A stretch of 64,000 nucleotides of DNA from Jeotgalibaca arthritidis (GCF_011100465.1 NZ_CP049740.1:372001-436000); one strand, 5' to 3'; counted from the first letter of the stretch, positions 8,374 through 17,197 are shown. Made by a program: numbers and translations. Notes: generated by a model not told the origin, from the letters alone.

Positions 8374-9654
8374 TTAGATCACTCCTAGCCCTTTTTCTAA
8401 ATCAGCAATAATGTCATCGATATGCTCGATTCCTACAGAAATACGAATCGTTTCTGGTTTAACACCACCATGCGCTAATTCTTCTTCCGTTAATTGACTG
8501 TGTGTCATAGAAGCTGGATGAACAACTAACGACTTAGCGTCACCCACATTAGCTAGTAATGAAAACAGTTCTAGTGCTTCGATAAACTTAACACCTGCCT
8601 CCAGACCACCTTTCACACCAAATGTGAAAACAGCGCCTGCTCCTTTTGGTAAGTATTTATTTTTCAAGTTATAATAAGGGCTATCTTCAAGTCCAGCATA
8701 GTCAACCCACTCTACTTTATCGTGCTGGTTTAAAAACTCCGCTACTTTCTGAGCATTCTCAACGTGACGTTCCATTCTTAATGCTAATGTTTCTAATCCT
8801 TGTGCTAATAGGAACGAGTTAAACGGTGAAATAGATGCGCCAGTATCTCTTAATAATGATGTTCGAATCTTCGTTACAAATGCCCCTGGCCCAAATGTAT
8901 CTGCAAATACGATACCATGATAAGACGGATCTGCTTCACTCAACCCTTTAAATTTATCATTTTGCTTCCAATCAAAGCGACCGGACTCAATAATCGCTCC
9001 TCCAATACTGGTTCCATGCCCACCAATAAATTTAGTTGCTGAATGGACAACAATATCTGCTCCAAAATCAAATGGTCGGCATAGATAAGGTGTCGCAAAA
9101 GTATTATCAACAATCAAAGGAATACCATGCTGATGAGCGATTGTTGCTAGAGCTTCAATATCTTCTACATTACCTTCTGGGTTCCCAATGGTTTCAATAA
9201 AAATAGCTTTTGTATTTTCTTTAATAGCTGCAGCAACATCATCCGTATTTTTAGTGCTCACAATGCTGGCTTCAACACCATAATTTTTAAGGGTGTGTTT
9301 AAATAACGTATGAGTTCCGCCATATAAACTAGAAGTAGAAACAATATGATCACCGTTATGAGCTAGCGTCAGGATAGCGTAAGTAATAGCAGCCATACCG
9401 GAAGCAACAGCTAAACCTGCGCTCCCACCTTCTAGCTCAGTTATCCGTGCTTCAAAGGCAGATGTTGTTGGATTCATTAAACGTGTATAAATATTTCCAC
9501 CTTTAGCTAGTGCAAATTTATCGGCTCCATCTTGTGTATCCTCAAAAACAAATGACGTCGTTTGGTAAATTGGAAGTGCGCGTGCTCCTGTTTGATCAAT
9601 TTCTAAACCTGAATGAATTGCTTTTGTTTCAAATCTGTAATCCTTTGTCATCAT
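8374..9654 (-). CDS. metY: O-acetylhomoserine aminocarboxypropyltransferase (sulfhydrylase)
   Basis: PLP enzyme that replaces the acetyl group of O-acetylhomoserine with sulfide to give homocysteine. At 426 aa it is longer than cystathionine synthases (about 380) and matches MetY. The PLP lysine lies in HSATKFIGGHGTSIGG, after the IVDNTFATPYL segment; the N-terminus FETKAIHSGLEIDQ is typical of the Cys/Met metabolism PLP family. It is the first gene after the Met T-box and is followed without a gap by metA, together giving homoserine to homocysteine by direct sulfhydrylation. Two ATGs (9654 and 9651) are possible starts. Confidence 0.94.
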   Translation of the reverse strand: MMTKDYRFETKAIHSGLEIDQTGARALPIYQTTSFVFEDTQDGADKFALAKGGNIYTRLMNPTTSAFEARITELEGGSAGLAVASGMAAITYAILTLAHNGDHIVSTSSLYGGTHTLFKHTLKNYGVEASIVSTKNTDDVAAAIKENTKAIFIETIGNPEGNVEDIEALATIAHQHGIPLIVDNTFATPYLCRPFDFGADIVVHSATKFIGGHGTSIGGAIIESGRFDWKQNDKFKGLSEADPSYHGIVFADTFGPGAFVTKIRTSLLRDTGASISPFNSFLLAQGLETLALRMERHVENAQKVAEFLNQHDKVEWVDYAGLEDSPYYNLKNKYLPKGAGAVFTFGVKGGLEAGVKFIEALELFSLLANVGDAKSLVVHPASMTHSQLTEEELAHGGVKPETIRISVGIEHIDDIIADLEKGLGVI

Positions 9655-9680
9655 ATATTCCTCCCGTTATCTGTTTATAT

Positions 9681-9981
9681 AAAAAAAGCTTCCATCCTCC
9701 ACGTCTTGAAAAAACGTAAAGGGTGAAAGCTTTAATCACGGTACCACCTTTATGCGTCATGCCATCACTGACATAACCTCACAGAGTACGTCTCAAAAAT
9801 AGATAATACTCGTCCTCTGTAACGGGAGTTCCCGAGTAACTCTAACCATTGGCTCAAATTACTTTTGCTCAGAGACCATTTTCAATAATGCCGTTTAACT
9901 TGTTTTCACCAACCACAAGCTCTCTACCTAAACATTCTTATTTACTTATCTCGTCATCGCGACTCTTCTATTCTGCTATTA
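9681..9981 (-). promoter_or_regulatory. T-box riboswitch (Met) upstream of metY-metA
   Basis: On the minus strand the antiterminator bulge reads AAAGGTGGTACCGTG (complement around 9737-9751), followed by a terminator whose outer arms are AAAGCTTTC and GAAAGCTTT (about 9685-9733) and a run of Ts. The stem I distal part contains AGAGAGCTTGTGGTTGGTG. The specifier loop reads GAAAATGGTCTC with ATG at 9879-9877, so uncharged tRNA-Met is the expected ligand. The identity fits the two downstream methionine genes. Stem I pairing was judged by eye. Confidence 0.92.
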
Positions 9982-9987
9982 ATTAGA

Positions 9988-10016
9988 ATCATATTAGATT
10001 AACATTAAAAAGTCAA
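9988..10016 (-). promoter_or_regulatory. Promoter of the Met T-box leader
   Basis: TTGACT (10016-10011) and TATGAT (9993-9988) separated by 17 nt, placed just upstream of the T-box and just after the thiolase stop codon. Confidence 0.82.
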
Positions 10017-10030
10017 CATCTTTTTTATTA

Positions 10031-11245
10031 TTAGTCAATGGTTGGGTTTTTAAGAATAATTGCGGTTCCCATTCCGCCACCGATACAGAGCGTTGCTAAA
10101 CCGTATTTAGCTTTTTTTTCTTTCATCAAATGGATCAAAGTCACAATAATTCGGTTGCCACTTGCTCCAATTGGATGACCCAGGGCAATGGCTCCACCAT
10201 TTAAATTTGTTTTAGCCATAAGCTCTGTTTTATCAATCGTACAGCGTTCTGATAATTCATGAATCACACCTAAAGCTTGAGAAGAAAAGGCTTCGTTTAA
10301 TTCAATCACATCAACATCAGCCAATGTTAATTGTGCTTTTTCCAATACTTTTTCAACGGCTGGTGTTGGACCTAATCCCATAACTGATGGGTCAACACCG
10401 GCTTGTGCTACTGCAACAATTTCAACTAATGGTTGAAGATTGTGATTTTTCAAGTAGCTCTCGCTCACCACAACAGTTGCGCTGGCACCATCATTAATAC
10501 CAGAAGCATTTCCGGCAGTTACACTACCACCCTTTTTAAATGCAGGGCGTAATTGTGCCAGTTTATCCAAATTAGTTTGGCGGTTTGGATACTCATCTTG
10601 ATCGACAACAACTGTCCCCTTTCTATTGGTCACTTCAACGGCTGCTATTTCTGCTTTAAATTTTCCAGCATCCATAGCTGCAATTGCTTTTTGTTGCGAT
10701 TCAAAGGCAAATTGATCTTGTTCTTCTCTTGTAATTTGGTATTTTTCAACGATATTCTCAGCAGTAACACCCATATGATAACCTTCGAAGGCATCTGTTA
10801 GTCCATCGTGCAACATATGGTCGACTACTTCAAAACTACCCATTTTATGACCGCTACGGTTGCGTCCCGGAATGAGATGAGGCGTTTGACTCATAGATTC
10901 AACACCACCTGCAACAATCACATGAGCGTCTTCCGCTCGAATGGCCTGAACAGCATTCATAACTGCTTTCATGCCACTCCCACAAGCAATATTTAATCCA
11001 GTTGCTGGAACTCTGACTCCTAATCCAGCTTTAATGGCAGTTTGTCTCGCGATGCCTTGTCCTTGCCCAGCCGATAATACATTCCCCATCAGCACTTCAT
11101 CAACATCATTTAAGTGAACGTTACTCTCTTCTAAAGCAGCCTTAATTGCTACACTTCCTAAATCACCTGCTGAAACATCTTTCAAAGAGCCTAAAAAAGA
11201 CCCAATCGGTGTTCGTTTCGCTCCCACAATATATACCTTTTCCAT
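10031..11245 (-). CDS. Acetyl-CoA C-acetyltransferase (thiolase)
   Basis: Condenses two acetyl-CoA to acetoacetyl-CoA, or runs in reverse. 404 aa, the usual length. The acylated Cys88 lies in NIACGSGMKAV; GHPIGASGNR and the C-terminal CIGGGMGTA supply the His and second Cys of the active site. In Lactobacillales this activity normally feeds the mevalonate pathway, but no other mevalonate gene is nearby. It lies 21 nt downstream of a short-chain dehydrogenase gene and is probably co-transcribed with it. An acetoacetyl-CoA reductase-type pairing is possible but not shown. Confidence 0.93.
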   Translation of the reverse strand: MEKVYIVGAKRTPIGSFLGSLKDVSAGDLGSVAIKAALEESNVHLNDVDEVLMGNVLSAGQGQGIARQTAIKAGLGVRVPATGLNIACGSGMKAVMNAVQAIRAEDAHVIVAGGVESMSQTPHLIPGRNRSGHKMGSFEVVDHMLHDGLTDAFEGYHMGVTAENIVEKYQITREEQDQFAFESQQKAIAAMDAGKFKAEIAAVEVTNRKGTVVVDQDEYPNRQTNLDKLAQLRPAFKKGGSVTAGNASGINDGASATVVVSESYLKNHNLQPLVEIVAVAQAGVDPSVMGLGPTPAVEKVLEKAQLTLADVDVIELNEAFSSQALGVIHELSERCTIDKTELMAKTNLNGGAIALGHPIGASGNRIIVTLIHLMKEKKAKYGLATLCIGGGMGTAIILKNPTID

Positions 11246-11265
11246 AGTGTCCTCCTAAGCGAGCA

Positions 11266-12030
11266 TTACCCTTGTTTTTTCTTTTGCTGGTGACCAGCGA
11301 TTTTAATAACTAATGACCGTGGCGCCAATCTTGAAACCACTGCTGCGGCACGAATACTTTTGCCGGGCACAATAACGGCTTTCTTTTTAAACATTTGCTG
11401 AACGCCATAAATAGCACAATCCTTGGCAGTAATGCTCTTCAAGTTGAATGCCGCACCTGCTACTTGATTGAATTCTGTATCAACCGGTCCTGGACAAAGT
11501 GAACCCACATAAACCTGGCTGTTTTCTTCTAGTAACTCTTGGTGAATAGCGGATGTCAAACTTGTGACATAGGCTTTACTAGCGTAGTAAGTTGACATAT
11601 AAGGCCCTGCCGGCATCAACCCAGCTACTGATGATACATTTAAAATATAGCCTTTATCTTTTTCTTTAAAATCAGCTAAATATAATTTAGTCAACAGATG
11701 GACTGATTTAATGTTCAAGTCAATCATTTCAAATTCTCGCTCTATGTCCGATTCTGCAAATGATCCAAAAGAACCAAATCCTGCTGCATTAATTAAAATG
11801 GTGACATCAAGATTTCTTGTTTGTTCATAAACTGAATAACAGTCTGATTCTTTGTTTAAGTCTGCTACGATAATATGTGATTTAGTTGGTAATACTCTGG
11901 CAAGTTCTTTCAAACGGTCTTCTCGTCTCGCCACTAATACCAATTCATAACCTCGTTTGCTCAATTGGATGGCTATTTCTCGTCCAATCCCTGAGCTGGC
12001 TCCTGTCACAACGGCCACTTCGTTTTTCAT
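11266..12030 (-). CDS. SDR family NAD(P)-dependent oxidoreductase (DltE-like)
   Basis: Classical short-chain dehydrogenase of about 254 aa. The coenzyme motif is TGASSGIG near residue 10, followed by NAAGFG, a catalytic Ser in LNVSSVAG and the YxxxK motif in YYASKAY. The C-terminus is basic (HQQKKKQG). The start is taken as ATG 12030, since GAGGGG lies 7 nt upstream; ATG 12033 is adjacent, and an upstream ATG at 12048 would contain the ribosome site. It precedes the thiolase gene by 21 nt. Substrate unknown; the sequence resembles the DltE/YqjQ group more than FabG. Confidence 0.85.
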   Translation of the reverse strand: MKNEVAVVTGASSGIGREIAIQLSKRGYELVLVARREDRLKELARVLPTKSHIIVADLNKESDCYSVYEQTRNLDVTILINAAGFGSFGSFAESDIEREFEMIDLNIKSVHLLTKLYLADFKEKDKGYILNVSSVAGLMPAGPYMSTYYASKAYVTSLTSAIHQELLEENSQVYVGSLCPGPVDTEFNQVAGAAFNLKSITAKDCAIYGVQQMFKKKAVIVPGKSIRAAAVVSRLAPRSLVIKIAGHQQKKKQG

Positions 12031-12164
12031 CATCAAACCCCTCTTCATCTACTTTCTAAAGATAAGTATACCCTTTTAAGGGTCTGCACTCTATCATTCT
12101 TGATTGAAATTAATAATTATTTAAAAGAAAAAGTTAGTTATCGCTACTGATTTCTGATAACAGC

Positions 12165-12194
12165 AGATACAGCTCCTTTAGCTAGACTGTATCT
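12165..12194. repeat. Single inverted pair of the GATACAG / CTGTATC repeat family
   Basis: AGATACAG (12165-12172) and CTGTATCT (12187-12194) face each other across 14 nt. Sequence and loop length match the unit pairs of the array at 4843-5038. Confidence 0.55.
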
Positions 12195-12202
12195 TATATG
12201 AC

Positions 12203-12243
12203 TAAAAAAATGCTGCTAAAACCAATTCAGGGTCTTAGCAGCA
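12203..12243 (-). terminator. Terminator of the glyoxalase-fold dioxygenase gene
   Basis: Inverted repeat TGCTGCTAA / TTAGCAGCA (arms ending at 12211 and 12243) with a U-run in the minus-strand sense, beginning 15 nt after the stop codon at 12258. Confidence 0.88.
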
Positions 12244-12257
12244 CTATTCTTAATAAC

Positions 12258-13190
12258 TTAATCCAATGAACGAACTTCGAAGCTTCTTAAATCTCTTGTT
12301 AATTCATCACGTTTCGGTTCATATTGAGTAGGCAGCATAACCTCGCTACCCATTGTTTCATAAGACTCATCATGAGCAAATCCTGGTGTATCTGTCGCAA
12401 TTTCAAACAAAATATTGCCTTTTTCACGGAAGTAAATCGCATCAAAGTAATTACGGTCGCGAACTTCTGTAACGTAGTGATTGTGACTTCTAACATGTTC
12501 TTGCCACTCTTGGTGGTCTTGTTTATCTTTGGCACGCCAAGCAATATGGTGAACAGTTCCGACACCCATGCGGCCTTCAGGAACAGCAGTTTGTTTAATA
12601 TCAACCGTATTCCCAATATCTGCTGATGAGCGATAACGCACGAGATCATCTTCACTGGCTTCTTTTTCAAGTCCCATTGTTTGAGCAACAGTGTCATTGG
12701 TTGATTGTGGATCTGTTGAAAATAGGACAGCTCCTGCAAATCCTTTAATGGCAACATCAGCAGTGACGTCACCAAATGCCCATTCGTTTCTTTCGCCCCC
12801 CTCTCTCTCAACAAGTTCTAAAATCAAACCGTGATAGTCGGTGAATTGAAGATAGTCTTCACCGAAACGACTTGTTTTTGAATAAGCAATGTTAAATTTG
12901 TCTAGACGTTTTTCCCAAAATGGCATTGCTCCTACAGGTATCGCATACGATGTGATACCGACTTGCCCACCACCAATTTGTCCTTTAACCGCTCTCTCCC
13001 ATGGGAAAAAGGTAATAATGGTCCCAGGTTTTCCGCTCTCATTCCCAAAATAGAGGTGATAGGTGCCTGGATCGTCAAAGTTAACGGTTTGTTTAATTAA
13101 ACGAAGTCCTAGTACCCCTGCATAAAAATCAACATTTTCCTGAACGTTTCCTACAATCGCTGTAATATGATGAATACCAACTGTTTTCAT
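12258..13190 (-). CDS. Ring-cleaving dioxygenase, VOC/glyoxalase family (MhqO-like)
   Basis: Two-domain vicinal-oxygen-chelate protein of 310 aa, like the MhqE/MhqO hydroquinone dioxygenases of Bacillus. Metal ligands are suggested by the first-domain GIHHITAIVG, the HGLILELVE stretch, GTVHHIAWR opening the second domain and NILFEIATD with its Glu. It likely handles quinone-type electrophiles; the substrate is inferred. A strong promoter with an 18-22 bp palindrome lies 40-90 nt upstream and AAAGGAGG precedes the ATG. It stands alone, with its own terminator. Confidence 0.85.
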   Translation of the reverse strand: MKTVGIHHITAIVGNVQENVDFYAGVLGLRLIKQTVNFDDPGTYHLYFGNESGKPGTIITFFPWERAVKGQIGGGQVGITSYAIPVGAMPFWEKRLDKFNIAYSKTSRFGEDYLQFTDYHGLILELVEREGGERNEWAFGDVTADVAIKGFAGAVLFSTDPQSTNDTVAQTMGLEKEASEDDLVRYRSSADIGNTVDIKQTAVPEGRMGVGTVHHIAWRAKDKQDHQEWQEHVRSHNHYVTEVRDRNYFDAIYFREKGNILFEIATDTPGFAHDESYETMGSEVMLPTQYEPKRDELTRDLRSFEVRSLD

Positions 13191-13230
13191 ATATTATTCC
13201 TCCTTTAAAAATTTCTTGATTAAATGTTTT

Positions 13231-13279
13231 ATTATTTCGAATTCGAGATAATTATAACGTGGATTTTATTTTTCGTCAA
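13231..13279 (-). promoter_or_regulatory. Promoter with MhqR-like palindromic operator
   Basis: TTGACG (13279-13274) and TATAAT (13256-13251) are 17 nt apart. Overlapping the end of the -10 box is a near-perfect palindrome at 13231-13252, core TCTCGAATTCGAAA. This closely resembles the inverted repeat bound by the MarR-type quinone sensor MhqR in Bacillus subtilis, which represses related dioxygenase genes. The regulator itself is not in the window. Confidence 0.8.
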
Positions 13280-13294
13280 CCTTTTACTACTTAC

Positions 13295-13338
13295 AAAAAA
13301 GAAGAGCTTGAGACAAACGTCCCAAACTCTTCTTTCAT
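13295..13338 (-). terminator. Terminator after the lipoprotein gene
   Basis: AAAGAAGAG and CTCTTCTTT outer arms with GAC/GTC-type inner pairing (about 13299-13336), T-run in the minus-strand sense, directly after the stop codon at 13346. Confidence 0.85.
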
Positions 13339-13345
13339 AAAGCAT

Positions 13346-13996
13346 CTATTCATTTATTTGTAAATTCTTGATTTCAATCAATGTTTCCTCTGGAACAGCA
13401 GCCATCAATTGTTGTTCATTTCCAACTGGCACATCTAAGAAGATTGGCATAGCCGATTGATTCGGATGTTCACCGAACTCACTTTCATCGAGAGTAAAAG
13501 TGACATTATCCCATATAGGCGTATCATTCACAACAAAGTTCAATTGAAAAGACAGATTCTTTAAAGGGTCTCCAATACGATTAATTCCCATAAAGAAGGC
13601 TTGCAAACTACCATCATCACGCTCAATATAATAACCTGTATAGCTTAATGTAAAGAGACCAATCTCACCTAAATCAGGATTAACTTCCGTAAATTCCGTT
13701 GCTACAGCGATAACATCGTCATAAAGGACTGTTCCCTCGTCTTTTTTCAATGTATCGGGAATATATAAAGTTAAACCATCTGATTCTCCAGACATCTCAG
13801 ATTCAGATTCTGTTGTTTCTGACACAACTTCGCTCTCTATCGAACTCACTGACTCCTCTGAGTCAACGTCGCTTGTTGTAGAAGATATTTCGGTTGGTAC
13901 ATCTGACGATACTGTCTCAGTTGTTGCATCGTTGCCGCCATCGTTTCCACAAGCTGCCAATAAAAAGACTGCTGTAAGCCAAGCCCATTTCTTCAT
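13346..13996 (-). CDS. Putative lipoprotein with Ser/Thr/Glu-rich linker
   Basis: About 216 aa exported lipoprotein of unknown function. The signal peptide MKKWAWLTAVFLLAAC ends in a lipobox (LLAAC), followed by a low-complexity Ser/Thr/Glu/Val linker of about 60 residues and a C-terminal globular domain (from about LTLYIPDTL) of about 130 residues with beta-strand character. The ATG at 13996 is favoured by AGGAG at 9 nt; a TTG at 14005 is possible. It lies 57 nt downstream of the zinc-ribbon membrane protein gene and may be part of that operon. Confidence 0.8.
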   Translation of the reverse strand: MKKWAWLTAVFLLAACGNDGGNDATTETVSSDVPTEISSTTSDVDSEESVSSIESEVVSETTESESEMSGESDGLTLYIPDTLKKDEGTVLYDDVIAVATEFTEVNPDLGEIGLFTLSYTGYYIERDDGSLQAFFMGINRIGDPLKNLSFQLNFVVNDTPIWDNVTFTLDESEFGEHPNQSAMPIFLDVPVGNEQQLMAAVPEETLIEIKNLQINE

Positions 13997-14062
13997 ATTC
14001 TCCAACTCCTCTCCTCATACTATAAGGATACCATAGGGTTGGACTTTATAATAACGATATCC

Positions 14063-14725
14063 CTATATAAACGTCCGCTTATGCAGCTCTTTAATCATTT
14101 CTTTGCCTTGGAAAAATAAAATAAGCGCCAGCATAATTAGGCTTAGAATAATTGACGTCCATGCTGGTATCGGATTATAAACCCAATGAAAGAGTAAAAA
14201 CAAAGCAGGTATCAGCCCTAATAAACCAGCTGCCATCAAGTAAAGAATATAATCACCTACTCTAATTTTAACAAACTGCACACTCGCTAACATACCTACT
14301 ATAGCTGAGTTGCACATAATCGGTACTGCATAGGTTGTCGACCAAGACGACCATCCCATCAAGTAATCCATATATACACAAACAAGCGATAAAAAGACCA
14401 ATAAATATAAAATACTTTTAGCCAAATTACGACGTTTTCGAATCAAAATTAAAGCCACCAACCACATGGTGATAATCCCGATAAAGGCGCCTTGCAAGCC
14501 TTCAAAACGCCCTTGCCATATTAAGGCAATGGGGTATGATGCAAAAACAATTAAAATCGAAATAGCTGTTAATACTTTTAGTCCTCTTTGACGATTGTAT
14601 TTTAGTGGGACGTCTGGGTAAGGATTATCACTTACTTTTTGAGTTACATCTAACTCTTGATGACAAAGCGGGCAAGTCTCCCAATCCCCTTTGATTTTGA
14701 CTTGGCAATGTTCACATTCTCTCAT
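14063..14725 (-). CDS. Zinc-ribbon membrane protein (DUF6320-like)
   Basis: A 220-aa protein with an N-terminal zinc ribbon (Cys4-x2-Cys7 and Cys18-x2-Cys21), a conserved-looking DNPYPDVPLKYN linker, then six or seven hydrophobic segments. The arrangement matches what I recall as DUF6320; the function is unknown. Its start overlaps the stop of the acyltransferase-like gene by 4 nt (14722-14725), so the two are translationally coupled. This suggests a membrane partner for the acyltransferase. The family name is from memory and should be treated as likely, not certain. Confidence 0.75.
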   Translation of the reverse strand: MRECEHCQVKIKGDWETCPLCHQELDVTQKVSDNPYPDVPLKYNRQRGLKVLTAISILIVFASYPIALIWQGRFEGLQGAFIGIITMWLVALILIRKRRNLAKSILYLLVFLSLVCVYMDYLMGWSSWSTTYAVPIMCNSAIVGMLASVQFVKIRVGDYILYLMAAGLLGLIPALFLLFHWVYNPIPAWTSIILSLIMLALILFFQGKEMIKELHKRTFI

Positions 14726-16140
14726 TTTTTTTCGCCTCCTAACTCTTCTGCTGTTACCTTATTAACCGTTACAGTTACAGGGATAGATTTGTCAGTCAGC
14801 ATGCCAACATAAGCACGTTGAATATCCGTTTCAACAAAGGGAGATGTAAATGAAATGGTTAGAACGTCACCATGGCTAATTGCACAAAATTGCGGACGAA
14901 CTGCGATCGTATGAAAGTAAACTTGATTAACATACGGGTCAATCTCTTCAGGAAAAGCAACTCTTCCAAGATTTGAAATTGCTAGTGTTAGGTTTTTGTT
15001 GTTCCGTTTATTAATCAGCTTTAATACGATATCCTTCAAAGGTCGAATAATGATTCTGCCGATTGGATGATACTCAAACATAATCAAACGTGTCAGCCAT
15101 TCCTCTAGACTTTCCTTGGTCAATTGCGGTTCTAGCTGATTCTTGAGTTCTTGGCATATCTCTGTAAGACTATTTTCTTTGTCTGGTGAATAAGTATAAG
15201 TCAAACGGGTTGTAGAGAAAAAATTACGAGCAGTATGAGACGGGAAAAATTGTCTTAAGTTTACGGGTACAGATACCGCAATCGTTTCAATTCCTTTAAA
15301 ATCCTTAGCAGTTTGTTTAACTGATTCAATAAAGAGCGCTGTTAAATATATGGTTAATGAAGCCCCAATTTTTTTAGATTCAGTTAATATATCCTTGACT
15401 GGCATCTCAAGTTCAACGACTCGTGGCCGATTATCAGCCGTATAGGTTCCCGTTACTTGATAGATATTTTGTGATTGTCGTTGTTCAGCCACTGGCATAA
15501 AAATACTTGCCGGCTTTTTAACATATTGGCTAACAGAAAAGCCAGTTTTTTTACCAATTTCACTTAGTGACTGGATGGCTGATTCAACTGACTCTAAGAA
15601 GCCACTCTTGCCTTTTTTACGAAAGTAAGTCGCAAAACTATCTTCTAGCAATTGTTGATGGGTTAAATCAGAAGTTGTTATGTCTTCTGTTATCGTAACC
15701 TCTTCATGCTTAAGTAAAATATATTCCTTTAACAAATCTTGTAAAAACCACAACGCACCAGTTCCATCTGACAAAACATGAAACACTTCGATGCTAATTC
15801 TTTTTTTCCAGTAGATAACTCTAAATAAGAGCTCTCTCTTATCGAAATGGTATAGTGCTTCACAACTGGGATTGGTGTCTAATTGGACGATTGGTCGTAA
15901 GTCACTTTCTTCCAAATAGTACCAAAACAAGCCTCTTCTCAAGACACTGTGATAAAGCAAATATTGATCATAAACTTTATTTAAGGCCTGCTGTAGAATA
16001 TCAGGATCGATTGTTTCAGAAAGCTCAGCACTAAAACGGAATACTTTTGTATCTTTGCGTGACATAGCAGCTAGAAAGATATTAGAAGCATTATCCAGCC
16101 TCACCCAATTTTTTCGATGTCGTATCATTCTGTTTTCCAC
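14722..16140 (-). CDS. Condensation-domain / alcohol acetyltransferase-like protein
   Basis: About 472 aa with the CoA-dependent acyltransferase / condensation-domain fold. The HxxxDG active-site motif is FHVLSDGTG (His at about residue 121), and the C-terminal half has ISNLGRVAFPE, like the second conserved region of alcohol O-acetyltransferases. The substrate is unknown; ester or acyl-amide formation is expected from the fold. A GTG at 16140 has AAGGA about 10 nt upstream; GTG 16149 is an alternative. It overlaps the end of the esterase gene by about 50 nt and the zinc-ribbon gene by 4 nt, so the three genes form one tight unit. Confidence 0.8.
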   Translation of the reverse strand: MENRMIRHRKNWVRLDNASNIFLAAMSRKDTKVFRFSAELSETIDPDILQQALNKVYDQYLLYHSVLRRGLFWYYLEESDLRPIVQLDTNPSCEALYHFDKRELLFRVIYWKKRISIEVFHVLSDGTGALWFLQDLLKEYILLKHEEVTITEDITTSDLTHQQLLEDSFATYFRKKGKSGFLESVESAIQSLSEIGKKTGFSVSQYVKKPASIFMPVAEQRQSQNIYQVTGTYTADNRPRVVELEMPVKDILTESKKIGASLTIYLTALFIESVKQTAKDFKGIETIAVSVPVNLRQFFPSHTARNFFSTTRLTYTYSPDKENSLTEICQELKNQLEPQLTKESLEEWLTRLIMFEYHPIGRIIIRPLKDIVLKLINKRNNKNLTLAISNLGRVAFPEEIDPYVNQVYFHTIAVRPQFCAISHGDVLTISFTSPFVETDIQRAYVGMLTDKSIPVTVTVNKVTAEELGGEKK

Positions 16141-17080
16141 TTGTTTCACTTCCTTCTAAATTTCCATCTAGAAAATCTTTAATGAGTTGATAGGTTTTTT
16201 CAGTAATATCAGTCATGCTAGATCCTGTTATAAAATCATGGACCGTTCCAGTAGCTTGGAAAATACGTGTTGGTGTTCCAGCTTCTTTCATTTGGATGCC
16301 ATATTCTTCTCCCTCATCGCGAAGTGGATCAAATTCAGACGTAATCACTAGCGCTTCAGGCAAACGAGAAAAGTCATCTGCCATCAAAGGTGAGATATAA
16401 GGTGACTGTCTTAACTCCTCATCAGGTTCATACATTTCCATATATTCCTGCATTTTTTTAGAGGTCAATCCATAGTCATAACCGTTCACACGAATACTGT
16501 CAAATGGTGCCTCTTCTGTATGATCCCAATAAGTGACGGGATTAATTAATATTTGTTTACCAGGCAGAGCTTTACCTTCATCTCGTAGCTTCTGACAAAC
16601 AGCAGCTACCAAATTACCACCTGCTGAATTCCCAATCAGATTGATTTTAGATATATCGGTTATGCCAGTTAATTCAGTATTATTCGTAAGGATATCAACC
16701 ACGCGGTAGCAGTCTTCAAATCCTGCTGGAAAAGGATGTTCCGGTGCTTTGCGATAATCAACCGACAGCACTGTTCGACCTGTTAAATCTGCCATTCGAA
16801 TACAATCTTTTGTATAGGTATCGTTATTTCCTAATACCCAACCACCGCCATGAAAAAACAATAGCAGATCGCGTGCTGTTCGTTCTTTAGGATGAAAAAC
16901 TCGAATGGGAATGGAATGACTGCCATCTTCAGAATAAACACTTCTATCAAATACCCGATAAGTATTTCTAGGTTTATAAGCAAAGAAATCTTGTAGTTTC
17001 CTTACCCAAACATAGTCCTCCTGCATATCAATTTTCGGCGAAGATAATAATTTTAAGGCAACTTTAAAAAGTGGATTCAT
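16091..17080 (-). CDS. Alpha/beta hydrolase, hormone-sensitive-lipase-type esterase
   Basis: Serine hydrolase of 329 aa. The oxyanion-hole motif HGGGW is at residues 77-81, and the nucleophile Ser152 lies in the GNSAGG elbow; DYRKAPEHPFPAG is diagnostic of the HSL (family IV) group. The Asp is probably in SEFDPLRDEG and the His in GTVHDF. It probably hydrolyses short-chain esters. It is the first gene of an operon with an acyltransferase-like and a zinc-ribbon membrane protein; together they could form and remove an ester on one product. The C-terminal tail overlaps the next gene. Confidence 0.9.
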   Translation of the reverse strand: MNPLFKVALKLLSSPKIDMQEDYVWVRKLQDFFAYKPRNTYRVFDRSVYSEDGSHSIPIRVFHPKERTARDLLLFFHGGGWVLGNNDTYTKDCIRMADLTGRTVLSVDYRKAPEHPFPAGFEDCYRVVDILTNNTELTGITDISKINLIGNSAGGNLVAAVCQKLRDEGKALPGKQILINPVTYWDHTEEAPFDSIRVNGYDYGLTSKKMQEYMEMYEPDEELRQSPYISPLMADDFSRLPEALVITSEFDPLRDEGEEYGIQMKEAGTPTRIFQATGTVHDFITGSSMTDITEKTYQLIKDFLDGNLEGSETSGKQNDTTSKKLGEAG

Positions 17081-17156
17081 GGATCATACCTCATTTAGAT
17101 TAATTGTTTTTTATAGCATGGCTGATAGAGCCTCAGTTTGTCAAGCAGCAAATCAA

Positions 17157-17196
17157 AAAGAGAGGTCAGGAGTTTAATCCCAATCTCTCTTAAAAG
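17157..17196 (-). terminator. Terminator of the SNF2 helicase gene
   Basis: AAGAGAGATTGGGATT pairs with AACTCCTGACCTCTCTT (about 17158-17193), U-run in the minus-strand sense, just after the stop codon at 17198. Confidence 0.82.
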
Positions 17197-17197
17197 C

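Noticed and set aside
12299-12814. 171-codon frame opposite in phase to the dioxygenase gene
   Set aside because: Shadow of the dioxygenase gene; no ribosome site and a composition typical of out-of-frame reading.
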